Assembly (NCBI RefSeq): GCF_000969835.1
Contig: NZ_KQ033912.1
Coordinates: 651,135-715,134, forward strand
Direction: 5' to 3'
From: Parabacteroides goldsteinii DSM 19448 = WAL 12034
Lineage (GTDB): Bacteria > Bacteroidota > Bacteroidia > Bacteroidales > Tannerellaceae
Length of the DNA stretch: 64,000 nt
Shown: positions 36,230 through 46,341 of the stretch, one piece after another
How the letters are laid out: the number at the start of each line of letters is the position of its first letter
Numbering within the stretch: the stretch's first letter is position 1
Made by a program: the position numbers and the translations under genes
Notes under the pieces: generated by a model
Told to the model about the DNA's origin: nothing
Databases searched by the model: none
The model's input: only the letters and a program-made list of their open reading frames with translations

Positions 36230-37081
36230 TTATACAATATCACTCACCGCCTTGAAATAGCCGATCGATTCAGCTATACCCAGGAAAGGATCTTTCATAT
36301 CCTTTTCATATTCAAGGCTGCACATTCCGGTATAGTTCACCTCGCGCATCATTTTCATCAGCGCAGGGAAATCAATCTTTCCACGACCGATTTCTATACC
36401 GACACCTGCTTTCGACGAATCCGTCACGTCCTTGATATGCATATCAAACACACGGGTATGATATTTTTTCAGGTCGGTAACCGGGTTACATCCGTTACGC
36501 AGGTCATGACCGATATCCAGACACATTCCGATACGCGGATCCAGGTCTTTCGTATGTTCCCATACATCTGTTGCATCCGGATATGTTTTAATATCGGGTC
36601 CATGCAAATGGATCGCATAGTGGAAGTCATACTCTTTCACTTTCTTATCCACATAAGGAAGCAATTCGTAATTGGGTACGCCCACAATCAACTTCACCCC
36701 TACGCGTTTCGCATACTCGAAACCACGGTCAATCTCCGCTTCACTCTTCATATATATAGGACCAACGGCATAGCCGGTAACATTATGAGCAGCACATTTC
36801 TCATGAAATGCCTTGATCTGTTCTTCGTTACTATCCAGCGGCAGATGGAAATCCTTAATGCAAAGATAATGAATATCGAGTCTCTGCAATGTCTTCAGAG
36901 TAGTATCCAAATCAAAATTAACAAATGTATAACCAGCCATCCCCAAACGCCAAGGGTTTATTGACTTCGCCGCCTTTGGAATGATCCGGTCCGGCAAACC
37001 GGCTTTTACTACGCCTGCCGATCCTAACAATAATGCACCGGCAAGTCCTTGTCTAAAAAATTTTCTTCTAGAATTCTCCAT
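36230..37081 (-). CDS. Sugar phosphate isomerase/epimerase-like TIM barrel, Tat-exported
   Basis: A 283-residue protein. The N-terminus has a twin-arginine signal (SRRKFFRQGLAGALLLG), so the folded enzyme is exported. The rest is a xylose-isomerase-like TIM barrel of the AP_endonuc_2 superfamily, with metal-ligand candidates in GVPNYELLPY, a FHYAIHLHG His strand, GMCLDIGHD, FDMHIKDV and SLEYEKD. The family includes hydroxypyruvate isomerase and inosose dehydratase-like enzymes. Exported Bacteroidetes members often act on sugars or 3-keto-sugars; the substrate here is unknown. It lies 23 bases after the TPR histidine kinase gene. Confidence 0.88.
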   Translation of the reverse strand: MENSRRKFFRQGLAGALLLGSAGVVKAGLPDRIIPKAAKSINPWRLGMAGYTFVNFDLDTTLKTLQRLDIHYLCIKDFHLPLDSNEEQIKAFHEKCAAHNVTGYAVGPIYMKSEAEIDRGFEYAKRVGVKLIVGVPNYELLPYVDKKVKEYDFHYAIHLHGPDIKTYPDATDVWEHTKDLDPRIGMCLDIGHDLRNGCNPVTDLKKYHTRVFDMHIKDVTDSSKAGVGIEIGRGKIDFPALMKMMREVNYTGMCSLEYEKDMKDPFLGIAESIGYFKAVSDIV

Positions 37082-37104
37082 GGTATAATTATGTAAATAA
37101 TATG

Positions 37105-39072
37105 TTACGGCTTTTTCAATGGCAACACAACCGTAAAAACAGAGCCTTCACCAAACACGGAAGAGACACTGATCGTCCCGCCCATTTGCGTAATAAGACC
37201 TTTACAAATTGCTAACCCCAGTCCTACCCCTTTACTCCAGTCATTCAGTTGAACGAAGCGGCTGAATATCTGCTCCAGTTTATCTTCAGGAATACCTTCA
37301 CCCGAATCTTCCACCGAGAAGATAACATCAGTCTCCGTCACCTCATAACCAAACCGGATAAAACCTTTTTCCGTATGCTTAATCGCATTGGTCAGCAAGT
37401 TAGTAAGAATTTGCGTAAGACGGTTACGATCGGTATAAAAAAGTTGTGGCGGGCACTCATTTAATTCCAATTTAACGTTCTCCGGCATCCTGAGTTGTAT
37501 TACATTATATATCTCTTTCATCAGGACAGGCAAATTATGATCGGCATAACTGAGCGTCATAGTATTGGATTCAATCTTGGAAATATCAAGGACATCCGTG
37601 ATCAGGCGCTGAAGCAGTTCATTATTACTTTGGATAATATCGGCATATTCCTGGCGGGTTTCCAAATCATCCTCATCTACCAATACCTGCGAAAAACCGA
37701 CAATAGCATTCAACGGAGTACGTATTTCGTGATTCATATTCGCCAGGAAAGCAGACTTCATCCGGTCGGCCTCTTCCGCCTTCTCTTTTGCCAACTTCAA
37801 TTGTTGACCATACCGATGGCGGCTGTACGATATATATCCCAACAGACAACACAGAATTAACAGGAAAGCGGCCCCGCCTCCCATTTGGAGTAGATGAGAA
37901 TGAGCCTGCGCTACTTCCAGATCCATCTGCCTGTTTTTCAACTCCAACTTATCCACCTCATGTTGTGTTTTCATTTCCGCCAGCTCCTGATAGAAACGAA
38001 CCTGGGACAAGGAGTCATTCAAAAAGGCATATTCCTTATAAGCCAACGAGGCAGCCCTATCCCTTCCGCTTTCAAATAAAACGTCTGCCTTATCCTGCAA
38101 CATTTCAAGATACCCCTGCATCGTCCTCCGCTCACGCCAGACAGGTAATAAAGAATCATAAACAGCCAAGGCTCTGTTATACTGCTTACTTTGTTTATAA
38201 TATGCCCCGTAAATAGTCTGCAATTCACTTGAATAACTATACATCTCATGCTCCCGGATATATTCTTCCGCTTTCTTTAAATGTTTCAGAGCTTCCGGGA
38301 GTTTATCTTCTGCGATATACAGTATTGCATAATGACGATGCACCACATATTCCAAATAATAGAGGGGGTTTTCATTATCCAGCCATTCGATTCCTTTCTC
38401 TTTACAAATCTTGATATACTCTTCCAACCGATGGGTATACTTCATTTTCTTCTCCAGATTCGTAGATTTATTCATCAACTGCCGGATAATATTGACACGC
38501 TTGATTAGCGGAGCATTTCTCATCTCCATACTGTTTATAACTTCCTCATACAAAGCTACACCTTCCTCTTCCAGGTTATTAGATAAATAAAAATCAGCTA
38601 AGGCCTGATTCGCCATCTCCATTCCTTCCGGGAATTTCAACGTTACGGCTTCCTCTTTCAAACAGGTGACATATTTCAGCGCCTCTTCATTCTTCTTACT
38701 ACGAGTCAACACATAAATATACCAGGCTTTCATCCTGAAATATTTAACCAGCCTGTTCTGTTCCAAAAATAAAGGCAACGCTTTTTGCATCCAGAAATAC
38801 AGACTGTCAGGATTCTTTGAATAATAATACCGCACATAACAGAACATCGCATTCGCCTCCTGATAGCTATCTTTCTGGCGCCGTGCCTCTTCCAGCAAAC
38901 GAGTTGTATACATAAAGCCAACCTGTTGCTGGACATGTTCCCGAGCTAAAGTATAAAGAGTGTCGAGCGACAACGTTTCTTTATTCTTTTCAGCGGCGTT
39001 TAATGTTTCCGGGGTACAGTATCCCCAAAGAAAACAAAAACTGATAAACAGTATTCCCCTTAATACCCTCAT
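37105..39072 (-). CDS. TPR-containing sensor histidine kinase
   Basis: A 655-residue membrane kinase. A signal peptide (to about residue 27) leads to a periplasmic region of TPR-like helical repeats (about 40-370; for example GVALYEEVIN and ALKHLKKAEEYIR). A coiled stretch is followed by one membrane span near 395-415, then the HisKA domain with the H box AFLANMNHEIRTPLNAIVGFSQ (His near 452) and a HATPase with NLLTNAIKHTEKG, DSGEGIPEDKLE and GVGLGLAICKGL. There is no receiver or DNA-binding domain and no adjacent response regulator, so it must act on an unlinked partner. Confidence 0.9.
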   Translation of the reverse strand: MRVLRGILFISFCFLWGYCTPETLNAAEKNKETLSLDTLYTLAREHVQQQVGFMYTTRLLEEARRQKDSYQEANAMFCYVRYYYSKNPDSLYFWMQKALPLFLEQNRLVKYFRMKAWYIYVLTRSKKNEEALKYVTCLKEEAVTLKFPEGMEMANQALADFYLSNNLEEEGVALYEEVINSMEMRNAPLIKRVNIIRQLMNKSTNLEKKMKYTHRLEEYIKICKEKGIEWLDNENPLYYLEYVVHRHYAILYIAEDKLPEALKHLKKAEEYIREHEMYSYSSELQTIYGAYYKQSKQYNRALAVYDSLLPVWRERRTMQGYLEMLQDKADVLFESGRDRAASLAYKEYAFLNDSLSQVRFYQELAEMKTQHEVDKLELKNRQMDLEVAQAHSHLLQMGGGAAFLLILCCLLGYISYSRHRYGQQLKLAKEKAEEADRMKSAFLANMNHEIRTPLNAIVGFSQVLVDEDDLETRQEYADIIQSNNELLQRLITDVLDISKIESNTMTLSYADHNLPVLMKEIYNVIQLRMPENVKLELNECPPQLFYTDRNRLTQILTNLLTNAIKHTEKGFIRFGYEVTETDVIFSVEDSGEGIPEDKLEQIFSRFVQLNDWSKGVGLGLAICKGLITQMGGTISVSSVFGEGSVFTVVLPLKKP

Positions 39073-39150
39073 TTCTTACAAACTTCGCATACATATCAAG
39101 GCCTGCAAGTTAGCAAAAATTAAATAGATTATACCTTTTTAATAAAAGAT

Positions 39151-39197
39151 AAAAATAAAAAGTCCCATATTTGTCTGATTCAGAACAAATATGGGAC
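39151..39197 (-). terminator. Intrinsic terminator of valS
   Basis: Arms 39162-39174 and 39185-39197 form a perfect 13-bp stem with a 10-base loop. On the minus strand it is followed by TTTTTATTTTTA. It lies 25 bases after the valS stop. Confidence 0.9.
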
Positions 39198-39221
39198 CTA
39201 TAACAGGATAAAAATAGCTTT

Positions 39222-41837
39222 TTACTTCTTCAGAGCGGCAATGCTTTCTTCGATCGACTTGATCTTACTTTCGGCATCCGCCTGTTTCTTACGTTCCATT
39301 TCGATCACTTTTGCCGGAGCTTTGCTTACAAAACTTTCGTTACTTAGCTTCTTCTGTACGGAAGCAAGGAAACCCTGCTGGTATTTCAGCTCTTCAGCCA
39401 GTTTTGCCAATTCTTCTTCCACATTGATCATATTGCCCAGAGGAACAGCATATTCAGTTGTACGAACCAGGAAAGAAACAGCACCGGCCGCTTTATCGTC
39501 AGTCTTTGTAATTTCAGACAGGTTACACATCTTGGCAATAACCGGATTGAAAGCATCGTTATGATCGCCTAAAACCTGTAAAGCCAATGTATCCTTGTTC
39601 GGAATATTTTTCTGCAAACGAATAGTACGAACACCACTAACAATTTCTTTCACTACTTCAAAAGCATCCAGATAGGCGTTATCGACCGGAGCGACTTCCG
39701 GCATCAACGCCACCATCAAACTTTCACCATCCTTGTGCGGTTCCAATGCCTGCCACAATTCTTCCGTAATGAACGGCATGAACGGGTGAAGCAAACGAAG
39801 CAAGGCGTCGAAGAAACCAAGAGTCGCATCATAAGTCGCCTTGTCGATCGGCAGCTGATAACCCGGCTTGATCATTTCCAGATACCAGGAAGAAAATTCG
39901 TCCCAGAACAATTTATAGATCATCATCATTGCCTCACTCAGACGGTATTTGCTGAACAGGTCGTCCACTTCGGCAATCGTCTTGTCCAGCTGCATCTTAA
40001 ACCACTTAACAGCAGTTGCCGATGCTTCCGGCTGTGCGATCGTATCGTCTACCGTCCAACCTTTGATCAGACGAAAGGCATTCCATATCTTATTATTAAA
40101 ATTACGTCCCTGTTCGCACAATGCCTCATCGAAAGGAATATCGTTTCCGGCAGGTGCAGCCATCATCAGCCCCATACGGACACCATCGGCTCCATACTGT
40201 TCGATCAGCAGCAGCGGATCGGGAGAGTTTCCCAATGACTTGGACATCTTACGTCCCAGCTTGTCGCGAACGATACCGGTAAAGTACACATTCTTGAACG
40301 GCATATCTTTACGGTACTCATAACCGGCCATGATCATACGGGCAACCCAGAAGAAGATGATATCCGGTCCTGTCACCAAGTCGCTGGTCGGATAGTAGTA
40401 ATTGATTTCTTCGTTATCCGGATTATTGATACCGTCGAACAAAGAGATCGGCCACAACCAGGAAGAGAACCAGGTATCCAGACAGTCGTCGTCCTGACGC
40501 AGGTCGGCCATAGTCAATGCCGGATTCTTTTCTTTTGCCAGTTCCAATGCTTTTTCTGCTGTCTCGGCTACGACATAACCACCTTCCGGCAGATAATAAG
40601 CCGGGATGCGGTGTCCCCACCATAACTGACGGCTGATACACCAGTCCTTGATGTTTTCCATCCAGTGACGGTACGTATTCTTGAACTTAGGCGGATAGAA
40701 TTTAAGTTCGTCATTCATAACCGGTTCCAAAGCAATCTGGGCCAGATGTTCCATTTTCAGGAACCACTGCATAGACAACTTCGGTTCGATAGGAACGTTT
40801 GTACGTTCAGAATAACCGACCTTGTTTTCGTAAGCTTCCACTTTTTCCAGCAAGCCGGCTGCTTCCAGGTCTTTCTCGATCTGTTCACGAACATCGAAAC
40901 GATCCATACCAATATATAAACCGGCTGCTTCGCTCAATGTTCCGTTATCGTTGAAAATATCGATGGATGGCAAGTTGTATTTCTCACCCAGCATATAGTC
41001 ATTTACGTCATGCGCCGGAGTCACTTTCAGACAACCTGTACCGAATTCGATATCTACATAATCGTCTTCGATAACCGGAATCACACGGTTTACCAGCGGA
41101 ACGATCACCTTCTTACCTCTCAGGTGCTGATTCTTCGGGTCGTTCGGATTGATACACATGGCAGTATCGCCCATGATCGTTTCCGGACGGGTGGTTGCCA
41201 CTACGGCGTAACCATCCTCGCCTTCGATTTTATAACGGAGGTAAAACAGTTTGCTATGTTCTTCCTTATAAATTACTTCTTCATCGGAAAGAGCGGTCAG
41301 GGCCTTCGGGTCCCAGTTCACCATACGTACACCACGGTAGATCAGTCCTTTTTCAAACAGGTCTACGAATACTTTCAATACGCTTTCCGAACGTTTTTCA
41401 TCCATCGTAAAAGCCGTACGGTCCCAATCGCAGGATGCACCCAGTTTACGTAACTGTTTCAGGATGATACCTCCGTGCTCTTCTTTCCATTCCCAGGCAT
41501 GTTTCAAAAACTCGTCGCGGGTCAGGTCCGTTTTCTTGATTCCCTGCTGAGCCAGTCTGTTTACAACCTTTGCTTCAGTAGCGATAGAAGCATGGTCGGT
41601 GCCCGGCACCCAGCAAGCATTCTTTCCAAGCATGCGGGCACGGCGGATCAGGATATCCTGAATGGTATTGTTAAGCATGTGTCCCATATGAAGTACGCCG
41701 GTGACGTTAGGGGGCGGAATGACGATTGTGTACGGCTCACGGCCGTCTGGTTTCGACTTGAAGAAGCCGTTATCCAACCAATACTGATACCACTTTCCCT
41801 CTACTTCGGCGGGGTTGTACTTACTTGCAATTTCCAT
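39222..41837 (-). CDS. valS: Valyl-tRNA synthetase
   Basis: An 871-residue class I synthetase that charges tRNA-Val. The catalytic signatures are [14 protein letters not shown] near residue 44 (HIGH-type motif) and [13 protein letters not shown] near residue 535. Between them lies the editing domain with [12 protein letters not shown]. The anticodon-binding region is followed by a C-terminal coiled-coil arm ([22 protein letters not shown] and onward), as usual for ValRS. Length and start are normal. It has its own terminator and shows no operon partner. Confidence 0.98.
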   Translation of the reverse strand: MEIASKYNPAEVEGKWYQYWLDNGFFKSKPDGREPYTIVIPPPNVTGVLHMGHMLNNTIQDILIRRARMLGKNACWVPGTDHASIATEAKVVNRLAQQGIKKTDLTRDEFLKHAWEWKEEHGGIILKQLRKLGASCDWDRTAFTMDEKRSESVLKVFVDLFEKGLIYRGVRMVNWDPKALTALSDEEVIYKEEHSKLFYLRYKIEGEDGYAVVATTRPETIMGDTAMCINPNDPKNQHLRGKKVIVPLVNRVIPVIEDDYVDIEFGTGCLKVTPAHDVNDYMLGEKYNLPSIDIFNDNGTLSEAAGLYIGMDRFDVREQIEKDLEAAGLLEKVEAYENKVGYSERTNVPIEPKLSMQWFLKMEHLAQIALEPVMNDELKFYPPKFKNTYRHWMENIKDWCISRQLWWGHRIPAYYLPEGGYVVAETAEKALELAKEKNPALTMADLRQDDDCLDTWFSSWLWPISLFDGINNPDNEEINYYYPTSDLVTGPDIIFFWVARMIMAGYEYRKDMPFKNVYFTGIVRDKLGRKMSKSLGNSPDPLLLIEQYGADGVRMGLMMAAPAGNDIPFDEALCEQGRNFNNKIWNAFRLIKGWTVDDTIAQPEASATAVKWFKMQLDKTIAEVDDLFSKYRLSEAMMMIYKLFWDEFSSWYLEMIKPGYQLPIDKATYDATLGFFDALLRLLHPFMPFITEELWQALEPHKDGESLMVALMPEVAPVDNAYLDAFEVVKEIVSGVRTIRLQKNIPNKDTLALQVLGDHNDAFNPVIAKMCNLSEITKTDDKAAGAVSFLVRTTEYAVPLGNMINVEEELAKLAEELKYQQGFLASVQKKLSNESFVSKAPAKVIEMERKKQADAESKIKSIEESIAALKK

Positions 41838-41956
41838 ATTGTTTTGTTCTAATTATATCCTTATTAAACACAGGCCAGTCAGCCTGTTATTTTTGAGTTG
41901 CAAAGGTACAAAAAATATTATCATATAGCATGTTCCGCCTATAAAATCAGGATACA

Positions 41957-44614
41957 TCAGTCATTGATCCCTACACCGAACTGCGTCTGTTGCCTTTCAA
42001 CATCTTTCACTTTCAATTGATTTAATTCTTTACGTAAACGTTCGTTCTCCCTTTCCAGATCACTTTTGTTAGTGGAAAGATTAACTACAGAGCGGGATTG
42101 TCCGGATAAGGATAACTCTTTCTGTGAGAAAACTTCTTTTTGATCATTTGCTACACTTTCAAACTCCAGTATCCCCTCCAACGGACGTGACTGGCCCGGA
42201 TTTTGCATGGAAGCACTGATTTTGATTTTACCTGACTTTGTTGTCGATTGTACCAGGACCGGAGCAGTCCCCCAAACGACCGGACACGGATTCGTACCCA
42301 CGGAAGCCTCTCCCAGCAAACGTCCCTCACCTTCTATCTCAAACCGGACAACTGAATTATTCAAACGTTTTACCGTTCCACGCTTATCTACGATTTCGGC
42401 AATGATAGTTACCACATCGGAGCCATCCGCTTTCAAAGGAACCTGCTCATTGTCCAGACGAAGAGAAATATGGTCTGCCTGACCAGACGGATAGCGTTTA
42501 TCGCTCACTACGACTTTCCCGTCTATCAATCCCTCGGCCAGCAGATACGCATCATCCTGCCTTCCAGAGCGGGCCATCGCTTTCCATTCCATAAAATGAA
42601 ATGCATCCGCAAAAGTTATTATAGGAGAAGGCATACCTTTATGATCAGGGTCTTTCTTATAAATATACTCTTTCCCATTCTTGAAGACTGTTAAACGTAC
42701 TTCATCACAATTGGAATACACAGTCACATCTTTCGGTGAAAAAGGTGTAAGTTCATGTGCTATATAGATCATCGGTCCATTATCCGCAATCAAATCGCTT
42801 TTTTCCGGAGAACGCTGCGACATAAACATATAATAAGACGCTTTCGGCTGGCGAAAAGCATCCATAACTCCGCCATAAAAAGGATCGGCATGATAACCGC
42901 GCTGATGATCGAACGAATGCCAGAAACAGGCACCGACAATCTGGTCGGGTTTATTGCTGATCGTTTCATAACATAAAACCGGATAATCCTTTATATAAGA
43001 CGGATTCGCATAATGCTCCGCCTGAAGCAGCATCGGTACTTCTCCCCATCCCCGTGCCACACGGCTATCCGAGTTCTGGGCGTTCCAATCGTCGACATTA
43101 TCTCCCCATTCACGAATGAAATAGGTTTTATCTGTCCGTAATTTCGATTCGATCGGACGCAGTAACAAGGAGTAGTAATGATCACCTTCCGCCCCGTCGT
43201 CACAGGCCGCAATACTATAGGGATACGGGTATTCTTCCCGGCAAATATCCAATGCCTTTTTGGCAAAGTCCTCCGGATAATGCGTCTCATTCAGGATTGG
43301 TTCCCAGAAGAACAAAGAGGCATGATTACGATGTATACGGATCATATTCCGTATATCCGAATAAACACGCTCTCCAAAAACCGGTTCTTTATTCCAGAAC
43401 TGCCAACCCGGAACTTCTACCAGTGCAAACAAACCTAATTCATCACAAGCATCCATAAAAGCCGGGTCTATCACATAATGGGTACGAATAACCTTCAACC
43501 CCGCATCACGCAGTTTTTTGGCATCCCGCCATTGCATTGAATTCGGCAAAGCATTACCCAAAACAGCAAAATCCTGGTGCCGGTTTGTTCCCATGATCTT
43601 TCCTTCGTAAGGTTTTCCGTTTATCCATAAACCTTCCGTTTGTTTAAATTCGATACTTCTGATACCGATTCTCTGACGATAGCCATCCACAATCCGGTCA
43701 TTAGCACCTTTGACCATCACTTCCAAATCATATAAATAAGGATGATCGGGACTCCATAAAGAAGGTGCGTTAATTTTCATCGAACCAACAGCATACGAAG
43801 CATTTCCCCTCTTCACTGTCAACTTCTTCGATACACGCTTGACAAGTTCACCAGATTTCCTTTTCAACTCAAAAGTAACCGTAACATTCTTATCGCTTAC
43901 CGAACTATTCCGGATATGGGCTTTTAGATTGACAAGGGCACTTTTTTCAGACACATCCGCATAAGAAACAAACAGGCCGCCCCCCGCAACTTCATTTTCA
44001 TAATTTGCATTGGTTATAAACACATCATTATGTGCAATCAGCCAGCAATCACGGTAAATGCCTCCGAAATAAGTAAAGTCCAGCATATTTTGCGGTTTAC
44101 CGACCGGATAAGAAGGGTCATCACTATTATCTGCCTTTACTGCTATTACATTTTCTTCTCCCCACTTCAGGAGATTAGTTACATCTAAAATAACAGGTAA
44201 ATATCCACCATAATGCTTTTTCAATAATTGCCCATTCACATAGACTTCACTTTTCCCCATTATCGCTTCAAAATGTATAAACATTTGTTTTCCTTTCAAC
44301 CGTTCATCCGGAGTAAAATGTTTACGATACCAGGCAATGCCCTGATAATTAGCACAACCACTGGCTTCCTCCGGCAGATACTCCAATCCATGCGGAACAG
44401 AGACCACCTCCCAACCGGAGTCATCAAAATTCACAGTATAGGGCATCCCCGGCACGTCACCTTTAATAAATCTCCATGCCAGATTCATGGAATAAACCTC
44501 ACGTCCGGTATTAGGCAACTCATAAAAACCGGCAGTCGAGAACTCCGGCAAGTTTGAGGCTGACAGATTGAATGTCAATAAGAGAAAGAGTAACGCTAAA
44601 ATATTCTTTTTCAT
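41957..44614 (-). CDS. Glycoside hydrolase family 2 enzyme with C-terminal coiled coil
   Basis: From the ATG at 44612-44614 (MKKNILALLFLLL) the protein has about 885 residues with a signal peptide. The GH2 layout is clear: sugar-binding domain (about 30-190), Ig-like domain (about 190-300), TIM barrel (about 300-600) with the acid/base Glu in WEPILNETHYP and the likely nucleophile in FIREWGDN, then further beta domains. GH2 members include beta-galactosidases, glucuronidases and mannosidases; specificity is open. The last 45 residues form a charged Leu-heptad coiled coil (LERENERLRKELNQLK), unusual for GH2. It closes the operon that follows susD. Confidence 0.92.
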   Translation of the reverse strand: MKKNILALLFLLLTFNLSASNLPEFSTAGFYELPNTGREVYSMNLAWRFIKGDVPGMPYTVNFDDSGWEVVSVPHGLEYLPEEASGCANYQGIAWYRKHFTPDERLKGKQMFIHFEAIMGKSEVYVNGQLLKKHYGGYLPVILDVTNLLKWGEENVIAVKADNSDDPSYPVGKPQNMLDFTYFGGIYRDCWLIAHNDVFITNANYENEVAGGGLFVSYADVSEKSALVNLKAHIRNSSVSDKNVTVTFELKRKSGELVKRVSKKLTVKRGNASYAVGSMKINAPSLWSPDHPYLYDLEVMVKGANDRIVDGYRQRIGIRSIEFKQTEGLWINGKPYEGKIMGTNRHQDFAVLGNALPNSMQWRDAKKLRDAGLKVIRTHYVIDPAFMDACDELGLFALVEVPGWQFWNKEPVFGERVYSDIRNMIRIHRNHASLFFWEPILNETHYPEDFAKKALDICREEYPYPYSIAACDDGAEGDHYYSLLLRPIESKLRTDKTYFIREWGDNVDDWNAQNSDSRVARGWGEVPMLLQAEHYANPSYIKDYPVLCYETISNKPDQIVGACFWHSFDHQRGYHADPFYGGVMDAFRQPKASYYMFMSQRSPEKSDLIADNGPMIYIAHELTPFSPKDVTVYSNCDEVRLTVFKNGKEYIYKKDPDHKGMPSPIITFADAFHFMEWKAMARSGRQDDAYLLAEGLIDGKVVVSDKRYPSGQADHISLRLDNEQVPLKADGSDVVTIIAEIVDKRGTVKRLNNSVVRFEIEGEGRLLGEASVGTNPCPVVWGTAPVLVQSTTKSGKIKISASMQNPGQSRPLEGILEFESVANDQKEVFSQKELSLSGQSRSVVNLSTNKSDLERENERLRKELNQLKVKDVERQQTQFGVGIND

Positions 44615-44659
44615 AAAATAGTCTGTTATTAGAATCAATCACTTTTACTTTCAAAAGGA

Positions 44660-44697
44660 AACCCCGCATCTTCATCCGCAAATTAAGATCCGGGGTT
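44660..44697 (-). promoter_or_regulatory. Intercistronic hairpin between susD and the GH2 gene
   Basis: Arms 44660-44666 and 44691-44697 pair perfectly, and inner bases add about five more pairs. On the minus strand a short pyrimidine-rich CCTTTTG follows. It could lower readthrough from the transporter genes into the hydrolase gene, or stabilise the upstream message. Confidence 0.45.
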
Positions 44698-44721
44698 CTC
44701 CAACCTAATTAGTAATCAGTA

Positions 44722-46329
44722 TTACCAATCTTTATTCTGCACCAGATTTGAATTATTATCTATGGCTTCCTGAGGAACCGGGAACAAATACATCTTATCA
44801 TTCCAGAAACGTTCTTCCACAAACTTATTATCCATAGCTTCACTAATCGCTTTCAAACGTGCACCGTATACTTTGCCGGATTTCACCTTATCTGCAATAC
44901 GCCAACGAATAATATCATAATAACGCAAACCTTCAAAGGCCGTTTCTATCCGTCTTTCATGGCGTAACTTTTCACGCAGTACAGATTGGGAAGCAATTAC
45001 AATATCAGGCATCCCCGCCCGTTGACGGATTTGGTTAATCAACGTAACCGCTTCACCCAAATCCTGACCGGATTCGATCAAAGCCTCCGCCCGCATCAAA
45101 AGGACATCTCCATAACGCAAAATAGTCAAATTCTTCTGACCACGTGTACGGTCTGCATATTCTCCCTGCAAATCCACCCACTTCGTGACCAGAAAGCCGG
45201 TCATATGAGTTTCTTTCTTTACATAATCCTTACTGTCCGGATCGTCAACACCATAGCGTGAAAGAACATTTCCACCCACTTTCCACTCCCAATACGGCCA
45301 CATGATCGTAGCTGCCAGACGAGGATCGCGGAAATCATATTCTCCGCGATGCGTTTCAGCTTCCGCATCTTTCCTTTTCTGGAAATATTCACACCCCAGA
45401 GATTCGCATTCGGAAACCGGATGACCGTTCACACATTCATAATCGTCCACCAACTCCTGCAACCCCAACACATGGGACCAACCGGCATAAATGGAAGAGG
45501 CCGGAGACAGGTTACGGTTCAGTTCATGTACAACCAACGGAGAGCTATATTGATGTTCAAAAATCACTTCCTTATTACTGCCATCAGCCTGTGGACGGAA
45601 TAATTCTTCATAACTGGGATGAAGCTCGTATTTTCCGGCTTTAATCACCTCATTCGTATAATAAAGAACCTTTTCATAATTCTTTTCATGTAGATAAATA
45701 CGGGAAAGAAATGCATTTACTACCTGCTTGTTAACACGACCGGTTTCCGTTATAGCAACCTTCTCAATATTCGGTAAAACTCCATCTTCCAACTCCTTCA
45801 ATATAAAATCCAAAACTTCCTGGCGAGGCTGACGTGATGTCTCACGAGCTTCAGCCACACTCAAAGTCTTAGTAATCAAAGGTACATCTCCAAAAAAGAA
45901 AACCATATCATAATAAACAAATGCACGAATAAAACGTACTTCCGCATTAAAACGGAGATATTCTTCTTCCGATATCTGGTCTTTCGCTTTCTCGATCCCT
46001 TCCAATATATAATTCAGCTTGGCTATGGAAGCATACTTCCATTCATCCTTAACTGCTGCACTCTGGGTAGTATAAGTACCGTTACCCACTTCTTTATATT
46101 TGGCTTCACGATGTGTTGCATTATCACTGATACAATCACGAAGTACTACTTCGTTGGGTCCATACACATATTGATAAGCTCCCTTTACCATCATTTCCGT
46201 CTGGCTCTTATCGCTCCACCATTGATCTTCTGAAATCTGATCCAAAGGAGGAGTTGTCAGGAAACTGTCGCATGAAGAAACACCTAGCGCCATCATGGCC
46301 GCACATATATATATTTTTATTGATTTCAT
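44722..46329 (-). CDS. RagB/SusD family nutrient-uptake lipoprotein
   Basis: A 535-residue SusD-like lipoprotein with its lipobox Cys near residue 20 (ALGVSSC). Family landmarks include EDQWWSDKSQTEMMVKGAY, an AEVRFIRAFVYYDMVFFFG helix near residue 128, a TPR-like core, and the C-terminal LRHERRIETAFEGLRYYDIIRWR and LFPVPQEAID segments. It starts 12 bases after susC and belongs to the PUL controlled by the ECF sigma/FecR pair. Its role is to bind the glycan and lid the SusC barrel. Confidence 0.96.
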   Translation of the reverse strand: MKSIKIYICAAMMALGVSSCDSFLTTPPLDQISEDQWWSDKSQTEMMVKGAYQYVYGPNEVVLRDCISDNATHREAKYKEVGNGTYTTQSAAVKDEWKYASIAKLNYILEGIEKAKDQISEEEYLRFNAEVRFIRAFVYYDMVFFFGDVPLITKTLSVAEARETSRQPRQEVLDFILKELEDGVLPNIEKVAITETGRVNKQVVNAFLSRIYLHEKNYEKVLYYTNEVIKAGKYELHPSYEELFRPQADGSNKEVIFEHQYSSPLVVHELNRNLSPASSIYAGWSHVLGLQELVDDYECVNGHPVSECESLGCEYFQKRKDAEAETHRGEYDFRDPRLAATIMWPYWEWKVGGNVLSRYGVDDPDSKDYVKKETHMTGFLVTKWVDLQGEYADRTRGQKNLTILRYGDVLLMRAEALIESGQDLGEAVTLINQIRQRAGMPDIVIASQSVLREKLRHERRIETAFEGLRYYDIIRWRIADKVKSGKVYGARLKAISEAMDNKFVEERFWNDKMYLFPVPQEAIDNNSNLVQNKDW

Positions 46330-46341
46330 TTTTCCAGCTTA

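Noticed and set aside
37788..38216. A Pro/His-rich 142-codon plus-strand frame
   Set aside because: It is a shadow of the TPR histidine kinase gene, which has clear domain support in the minus frame.
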